From positions 1 through 35,278 of the forward strand of contig JAETSQ010000026.1 of the NCBI GenBank assembly GCA_021769525.1: DNA of 35,278 nt. Reading direction: 5' to 3'. This stretch comes from Oscillospiraceae bacterium (GTDB lineage Bacteria; Bacillota; Clostridia; Oscillospirales; Ruminococcaceae). The translations under genes and the position numbers were made by a program. Under the pieces are notes generated by a model. It ran no database searches. It was not told the origin of the DNA and saw nothing but the letters and a program-made list of their open reading frames with translations. Positions 30,529-35,278 of the stretch are shown piece by piece (positions within the stretch are counted from its first letter, which is position 1; each line of letters opens with the position of its first letter).

Positions 30529-31806
30529 GTGAAGACGATCCCCATCCCTTATTACACCGGCACCCTGGACCTCCACGTGGCGGAGGAAAACCTGAAGGCC
30601 GTAGTCACTGCCAAGATGCACCACTACAAGGCCGAAAAGGGTGAGGAGGAGCTGGTGCGGGAGGCGCTGGAGCATCCCATCGGCTCGCCCCGCCTCTCCG
30701 AGCTGTCCAAGGGAAAAAAGCGCGTCACCCTGGTGACCAGCGACCACACGCGGGCGGTGCCCAGCAAGATCACCCTGCCCATCCTGCTGGCGGAGATCCG
30801 CAAAGGCAACCCGGAGGCGGACATCACCATCCTCATCGCCACCGGCCTCCACCGGGCCACCACCCCGGAGGAACAGCGGCGGATGTTCGGGGACGCCATC
30901 GTGGACCACGAAAAGATCGCCGTCAACGACGCCTTTAAGCCCGATGACTTTGTACATATCTGCACCCTCCCCTCCGGGGCCAGCTTTGAGGTGAACCGCC
31001 TGGCCGCCGACTGCGACCTGCTGGTGACCGAGGGCTTCATCGAGCCCCACTTCTTCGCCGGCTTCTCCGGCGGACGCAAGAGCATCCTCCCCGGCATCTG
31101 CTCCGAGGTGACGGTGAACGAGAACCACTCCTACAAGGCCATCGCCAGCCCCTACTCGGTGGCCGGCGTGCTGGAAAAGAACCCCATCCACGAGGACATG
31201 GTGGCCGCCGCCCGCGCGGTGAACGTCCAGTTTACCTTTAACGTGGCCCTGGACGGGGAAAAGAAGATCATCGCCGCCTTCTGCGGCGACCTAGTGCAGT
31301 CCCACGAGAAGGGCGTGGAGTTCATCCGCAGCCTCTCCCAGTGCCCCAGCATCACCGGGGATATTGTGGTCACCAGTAACGGCGGCTACCCCCTGGACCA
31401 GAACCTCTACCAGTCCCCCAAGGCGGTAGCCACCGCCGAGGCCTGCGCCGGGGAGGACGGGGTCATCATCATGTGCTGCTCCTGCGCCGACGGTATGGGC
31501 GGCACCCACTTTGAAAAGCTCATCACCATGGGCACCGTGGACGAGATCGATGCTTATCTCTCCAAGATCCCCCCCAAGGAGACCATCCCGGAGCAGTGGT
31601 GCCCCCAGATCTACGCCCGCATCCTCAAAAAGCACCCGGTCATCCTGGTCACCACCTACCTGACCCCGGAGCAGGTGCGGCAGGCCAACATGATCCCCGC
31701 CGCCACCCCGGATGAGGCCCTGGAGATCGCCTACGGGATGAAGGGGAAGGACGCCAGCGTGGTGGTCATCCCCGACGGCGTGGCCGTCCTGGCGGTGAAG
31801 GAATAA
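30529..31806 (+). CDS. Nickel-pincer racemase/epimerase of the LarA family
   Basis: A 425-residue LarA-family enzyme. These use the nickel-pincer cofactor (NPN) to racemise or epimerise C2 of 2-hydroxy acids. The residues I know as the L. plantarum LarA site fall at the same numbers here: D72 and R75 (SDHTR), H108 (TGLHR), H174 (EPHFF), K184 (GGRKS, covalent cofactor attachment), H200 (NENH), Q295 and K298 (YQSPK). So it should be active if the cell makes the cofactor; larB, larC and larE are not in this window. GTG start at 30529 after TTGGAGG. The operon partners (UxaA-type dehydratase, GntP permease) suggest an aldonate or other sugar-acid-like substrate rather than lactate. Family members act on lactate, malate, phenyllactate, hydroxyglutarate and gluconate, so the substrate is open. 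Confidence 0.9.
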   Translation: MKTIPIPYYTGTLDLHVAEENLKAVVTAKMHHYKAEKGEEELVREALEHPIGSPRLSELSKGKKRVTLVTSDHTRAVPSKITLPILLAEIRKGNPEADITILIATGLHRATTPEEQRRMFGDAIVDHEKIAVNDAFKPDDFVHICTLPSGASFEVNRLAADCDLLVTEGFIEPHFFAGFSGGRKSILPGICSEVTVNENHSYKAIASPYSVAGVLEKNPIHEDMVAAARAVNVQFTFNVALDGEKKIIAAFCGDLVQSHEKGVEFIRSLSQCPSITGDIVVTSNGGYPLDQNLYQSPKAVATAEACAGEDGVIIMCCSCADGMGGTHFEKLITMGTVDEIDAYLSKIPPKETIPEQWCPQIYARILKKHPVILVTTYLTPEQVRQANMIPAATPDEALEIAYGMKGKDASVVVIPDGVAVLAVKE

Positions 31807-31881
31807 CTCCCGCGGGAAAGCGGCGGGCGGTAGAGTTACAGCCGCCGCCGGAGCAAAAGGTAAAAAAGGAGGCTGGTCATT

Positions 31882-32193
31882 ATGGCTTTGAATCTGGCCC
31901 TGAAGGTGAGCGACCTGGATAACGTTGCCACCATCTTCGCAAACGGCATCACCGACGGCACCCAGGTGGAGGTGCGGGATAAGCGGGGCGAGTCCTTCAC
32001 CCTCACAGTCCACGGGGACGTGCCCTACGGCCACAAGATCGCCCTCACGGAGATCCACGTGGGGGAGCAGATCACCAAGTACGGCGAGGAGATCGGCATC
32101 GCCACCCAGGAGATAAAGCCCGGCGACTACGTCCACGTCCACAATCTGGACAGTATGCGGGGCCGGGGCGACTGGCAGAAGGAGGGAAAGTGA
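31882..32193 (+). CDS. UxaA-type hydro-lyase, small subunit (SAF domain)
   Basis: A 103-residue protein matching the N-terminal SAF-like domain of altronate dehydratase UxaA and galactarate dehydratase, also seen as the stand-alone SuyA subunit of sulfolactate sulfo-lyase. Visible hallmarks are HGDVPYGHKIALTEIHVGEQ followed by KYGEEIGIATQEIKPGDYVHVHNL. In E. coli UxaA the two parts are one chain; here the large subunit is encoded one base downstream, so they probably assemble. ATG at 31882 follows AAAAAAGGAGG. It lies 75 bases after larA. Confidence 0.88.
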   Translation: MALNLALKVSDLDNVATIFANGITDGTQVEVRDKRGESFTLTVHGDVPYGHKIALTEIHVGEQITKYGEEIGIATQEIKPGDYVHVHNLDSMRGRGDWQKEGK

Positions 32194-32194
32194 T

Positions 32195-33364
32195 ATGAGC
32201 TACGAATTCATGGGCTTTCGCCGCCCTGACGGCCGGGTAGGCGCCCGGAACCTGGTGGGGGTCATCCCCAGCGTCACCTGCGCGGGGGACGTGGTGCAGG
32301 CCATCGTCACCGAGGTGCAGGGGACGGTGGGCTACTTCCACCACCAGGGCTGCTGCCAGCTCCCCCCCGACCTGGACCGTGTCACCGAGACCCTCACCTC
32401 CCTGGGGCAGAGCCCCAACCTGGGGGCGGTGCTCATCGTCAGCCTGGGGTGCGAGGGCACCGACTTTGAAAAGATGTACAAGGCCATCGAGGCCACCGGC
32501 AAGCCGGTGCGGATGATCGGCATCCAGGAGCTGGGAGGCGTTTCCAACGCCATCCAGAAGGGCATCGACATCGCCCGCCAGCTGGTCATCGACATCTCCG
32601 GTCAGCAGCGCCAGCCCGCCTCCATCGACGAGGTGGTGATGGCCATCAAGTGCGGCGCTTCGGACACCACCAGCGGCATGGCCTCCAACTGCGTCATCGG
32701 CTACATCGCCGATAAGCTGGTGGACCTGGGAGCCACCGTCGTCTTCGGCGAGACCACCGAGTTCATCGGCGGCGAGCACCTGCTGGCTCGCCGGGCGGTG
32801 ACCCCGGAGGTGGGACAGAAGATCTTTGACATCGTAAACGCCATGGAGGCGCGGGCCAAGTCCCTGGGCTGCGATATGCGCAAGGGCCAGCCCACCCCCG
32901 GCAACATCGCCGGCGGCCTCTCCTCCATCGAGGAAAAGACCCTGGGCGCCATCGTCAAATCCGGCACCCGGCCCATCCAGGGCGTTCTGGACTACCCGGA
33001 GATGGTCACCAACCACAAGGGCCTGTGGATCAAGGACACTCCCGGACGGGAGCCGGAGATCCTCACCGGCATGGCCGCCACCGGGGCCCAGTTCATGATG
33101 TTCTCCACCGGCCGGGGCGCCCCCCAGGGCTTCCCCTCCATGCCGGTCATCAAGGTCTGCGGCAACCCCAACACCTACGAGCGGATGAAGAACGACATGG
33201 ACCTGAACGCCGGCCTCATCATCACCGGTGATAAGACCATCGACCAGGTGGGGGAGGAGGCCTTCCAGAAGCTGCTGCGGGTGCTGGGAGGCGAGATGAC
33301 CAAGAACGAGGCCATCAAGTACTTCACCTCCATCGACATCCACTGCCTGGGCCCGGTGATCTGA
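32195..33364 (+). CDS. UxaA-type hydro-lyase, large subunit
   Basis: A 389-residue protein equal to the C-terminal part of UxaA/GarD and to SuyB. Features: FMGFRRPDGRVGARNLVGVIPSV at the start (shown by its first residues FMGFRRPDGR), HQGCCQ, VSLGCEGTD, IKCGASDTTSG, ETTEFIGGEH, EEKTLGAIVKSG and MMFSTGRGAPQG, with conserved cysteines for the metal site. It would remove water (or sulfite, if SuyB-like) from a 2,3-substituted 2-hydroxy acid. It starts one base after the small-subunit stop, with AAGGAGGG inside that gene. Altronate, galactarate or sulfolactate as substrate cannot be separated from sequence alone. Confidence 0.88.
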   Translation: MSYEFMGFRRPDGRVGARNLVGVIPSVTCAGDVVQAIVTEVQGTVGYFHHQGCCQLPPDLDRVTETLTSLGQSPNLGAVLIVSLGCEGTDFEKMYKAIEATGKPVRMIGIQELGGVSNAIQKGIDIARQLVIDISGQQRQPASIDEVVMAIKCGASDTTSGMASNCVIGYIADKLVDLGATVVFGETTEFIGGEHLLARRAVTPEVGQKIFDIVNAMEARAKSLGCDMRKGQPTPGNIAGGLSSIEEKTLGAIVKSGTRPIQGVLDYPEMVTNHKGLWIKDTPGREPEILTGMAATGAQFMMFSTGRGAPQGFPSMPVIKVCGNPNTYERMKNDMDLNAGLIITGDKTIDQVGEEAFQKLLRVLGGEMTKNEAIKYFTSIDIHCLGPVI

Positions 33365-33387
33365 CCGGCTGCCCCATAACACCTGTC

Positions 33388-33430
33388 AAACTGCCCCAGG
33401 GGCAGTTTTGGATGGCGGGGCCCGCCATCC
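33388..33430 (+). terminator. Two hairpins between the dehydratase and permease genes
   Basis: AAACTGCC...GGCAGTTT (33388-33408) followed by GGATGGC...GCCATCC (33410-33430). They could end part of the transcripts so that the permease is made at a different level, or protect mRNA ends. An RBS (AAGGAGG) for gntP follows in the 160-base gap. Confidence 0.5.
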
Positions 33431-33524
33431 CGACCCTGTATTCCCGGCGGCGCGGGCCGCTGTATCCCCGTTATAAACTCCTGCGGCATCCGGAGAACCA
33501 ACACAAAAACAAGGAGGTAGTATC

Positions 33525-34976
33525 ATGGGACTGAATCCTGTACTTGCAATGTTCATCGGCATCATCGTCATGATGGCTCTCATCATCATGAACAAGCTCC
33601 ATCCCTTCCCCTCTCTCATCATTTCGGCTATCCTCATCGCCGTTCTGGCGATGCCCTTCGGGCCGGAGGATAAACTGGTAGATACCCTGACGAAGTGCGT
33701 CAGCACCGTCACCAGCGGCTTCGGCAACACCATGGCCAGCATCGGCGTGGTCATCGGCTTCGGCTGCATCATGGGTATCTTCCTGGAGAAGAGCGGCGCC
33801 GCCAAGCAGATGGCGCTGACCATCCTGAAGCTCATCGGCGTTAAGAACTGCGACGTGGTTCTGGGCCTCACCGGCTTCGTGGTCTCCATCCCCGTTTTCT
33901 GCGATTCCGGCTTTGTTATCCTCTCCTCCCTGGCTAAGGAGTTCTCCCGTCTGACCAAGAAATCCATGGTCTGGCTGGGCGGCATCCTGGGCATGGGCCT
34001 GTACATCACCCACTTCATGGTCCCCCCCACCCCCGGCCCTCTGGCTGTGGTGGGCACCTTCAACAACAACGGGCTGGCTCTGGACCTTGGTATGTATATC
34101 ATCTACGGCCTGCTCATCTCCATCCCGCTGTTCATCTTCGCCGTCTTCCTCTTCCGGTATTTCGGCAAGAAGTATCCGGACCTGGTAGTTCCCTACGAGA
34201 TCGACCGCAGCCAGTACACTGACGCTCAGCTGGAAGTGCTGGATAAGATCGATGCCAAGATCAAGGCGGGCAAGGACCTGGAGAACAGCGACTTCACCGC
34301 CCTGCTGGAGACCGAGAAGCTCCCCAGCGCCGGTCTCTCCTTCGCCACTCTGCTGGTCCCCATCGTTCTCATCTTCGCCAACACCATCTGCGGCCAGATC
34401 GTCCCCGGCACCACCGTTGCCACCATCTTCGGCTTCCTGGGCCAGCCGGTCGTGGCTCTGTTCATCTCCCTGTGCATGGGCGCTTTCCTGCTCTGCGGCG
34501 ACCTGGGCAGCAAGAAGTGCGTAGACCTGATGCAGGAAGCCTGCCGTGACGCCGGCCCCATCGTCTTCATCACCGCCGCCGGCGGCGCTCTGGGCGCGGT
34601 CATCAACACCTCCGGCGCTGCCAAGATGATGGCAGACGTCATCGTGGCCACCGGTATCCCTGGCATCCTGGTCCCCATCATCATCGGTGTCATCATGAGA
34701 TTCCCCCAGGGCTCCGGCACCACTGCTATGATCACCGGTTCCGCCATCGTTGCTCCCATGGTCGTTGCCCTGGGCATCAACCCCTACCTGGCGGCCCTGT
34801 CCCTCTGCCTGACCACCATGTGCCCCTCCTTCCTCAACGACAGCTACTTCCATGTGGTCACCAACTTCTCCGGCATGGACATCAAGACCAGCCTCAAGAC
34901 CTGGACCATCGGCTCCATCCTGGTCCCCGCCTTTGGCTCGGTGATCTTCATCATCCTCAGCATGTTCATCCACTGA
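33525..34976 (+). CDS. GntP-family permease (organic/sugar acid transporter)
   Basis: A 483-residue membrane protein with about 12 hydrophobic segments, of the gluconate:H+ symporter (GntP) family. Recognisable pieces are VTSGFGNTMASIGVVIGFGC, LTGFVVSIPVFCDSGFVIL, MVPPTPGPLAVVGTF and RFPQGSGTTAMITGSAIV. A hydrophilic cytoplasmic loop (about 225-265, IDRSQYTDAQLEVLDKIDAK) is longer than in E. coli GntP. It is expected to import the substrate of the LarA/UxaA enzymes encoded upstream. Other GntP members carry gluconate, idonate, glycerate or citrate-like acids. ATG at 33525 follows AAGGAGG. Codons are more biased than the rest of the operon. Confidence 0.92.
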   Translation: MGLNPVLAMFIGIIVMMALIIMNKLHPFPSLIISAILIAVLAMPFGPEDKLVDTLTKCVSTVTSGFGNTMASIGVVIGFGCIMGIFLEKSGAAKQMALTILKLIGVKNCDVVLGLTGFVVSIPVFCDSGFVILSSLAKEFSRLTKKSMVWLGGILGMGLYITHFMVPPTPGPLAVVGTFNNNGLALDLGMYIIYGLLISIPLFIFAVFLFRYFGKKYPDLVVPYEIDRSQYTDAQLEVLDKIDAKIKAGKDLENSDFTALLETEKLPSAGLSFATLLVPIVLIFANTICGQIVPGTTVATIFGFLGQPVVALFISLCMGAFLLCGDLGSKKCVDLMQEACRDAGPIVFITAAGGALGAVINTSGAAKMMADVIVATGIPGILVPIIIGVIMRFPQGSGTTAMITGSAIVAPMVVALGINPYLAALSLCLTTMCPSFLNDSYFHVVTNFSGMDIKTSLKTWTIGSILVPAFGSVIFIILSMFIH

Positions 34977-35019
34977 TAAACACACTCGCTTGGTCCTTTG
35001 TTCTCCTGACCGCCGCGAA

Positions 35020-35051
35020 AAGCCCTTCCCCAGGAAACTGGGGAGGGGCTT
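35020..35051 (+). terminator. Terminator of the larA-gntP operon
   Basis: AAGCCCTTCCCCAG (35020-35033), GAAA loop, CTGGGGAGGGGCTT (35038-35051): 14 pairs with one G-U. A second 13-bp hairpin (TTCTGCTTGTCGA / TCGACAAGCAGAA, 35050-35085) follows at once. Confidence 0.8.
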
Positions 35052-35106
35052 CTGCTTGTCGAGAAAGGCTCTTCGACAAGCAGAATACCTGGATTGGCTG
35101 GGGTTG

Positions 35107-35278
35107 CCCGATTGCCCGGTTTTGTTTTTGCCGGAGCGGGCGGCACCCGCCTAGTCAACCTGCGCCTATCCGGCGGGGACCCCCTTTCTGTGCCGACAGA
35201 AAGGGGGGAAAGAACGGCTCAAGGGCTTTGCCCTTGATAATCCCACCGGGGGGTTCCCCCCTGGACCCTCCCAAAGGG
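35107..35278 (+). repeat. Family-2 intergenic repeat, copy 2 (cut by window edge)
   Basis: Direct copy of 29819-29990. The left part is diverged (CCCGATTGCCCGGTTTTG); from CGCCTATCCGGCGGGG on it is nearly identical, with the hairpin CCCCCTTTCTGT / ACAGAAAGGGGG differing only in the loop (GCCG versus ACCG). Confidence 0.8.

Noticed and set aside
33471-34985. 504-codon minus-strand frame opposite gntP
   Set aside because: Shadow frame rich in D, G and H; gntP has the ribosome site and membrane segments.
1-35278. CRISPR array
   Set aside because: No short regularly spaced direct repeats; the repeats seen are long, palindromic and dispersed.

Overview
The window looks like a chromosomal segment of a GC-rich anaerobic member of the Clostridia, most likely an Oscillospiraceae (Flavonifractor/Intestinimonas-type) gut bacterium. 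This rests on strong AGGAGG ribosome-binding sites, sigma-A type promoters, a pyruvate:ferredoxin oxidoreductase with strongly biased codons, a copper operon of the csoR-copZ-copA layout, a YjfB-type motility protein, a Crh-like HPr protein, and GC-rich coding DNA separated by hairpin-rich intergenic repeats. The genus is an inference from general resemblance, not from a database match.

Layout. 1-602: 5' part of a potA-like ATPase gene on the minus strand, with a consensus promoter. 855-937: tRNA-Leu(GAG) with a very long palindromic terminator. 1202-4302: copper operon csoR-copZ-copA. 4546-5942: MntA/HepT toxin-antitoxin pair followed closely by sfsA. 6190-9324: a 1044-residue surface protein with four repeated Cys/His domains and a C-terminal membrane anchor. 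9431-10696: hflX (minus). 11446-14710: minus-strand cluster with a 30-residue ORF, a CAP-domain lipoprotein, a HAD phosphatase and a DUF5655 protein. 14900-15628: small proteins, including a zinc ribbon. 16332-17884: deoC (plus), then xpt and a Crh-like HPr gene (minus). 18137-19426: mtaB. 19619-23170: nifJ. 23820-25196: two TrkA-type K+ regulators. 25326-27371: a chemoreceptor and a YjfB-type motility protein. 27689-29143: B6 kinase and an ECF S-component (minus). 29508-29717: a small membrane protein. 30529-34976: a four-gene operon with a nickel-pincer LarA-family racemase/epimerase, a UxaA-type dehydratase split into two subunits, and a GntP permease.

Two intergenic repeat families run through the window. 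Family 1 is a modular mosaic of hairpins, with substantial copies near 4.3, 10.7-11.4, 15.7-16.2, 18.0, 23.3-23.8 and 30.1-30.3 kb in both orientations. Its hairpin arms differ between copies but remain complementary, which suggests selection on folded structure. Family 2 occurs at 29.8-30.0 kb and at the right edge. No transposase, integrase, CRISPR array or rRNA gene is visible.

The strongest candidates for undescribed biology are the LarA + split UxaA + GntP operon, which would import, epimerise and dehydrate an unidentified 2-hydroxy acid, and the family-1 repeats. The surface protein with Cys/His repeats and the internal 24-residue duplication in CopA are secondary points of interest.
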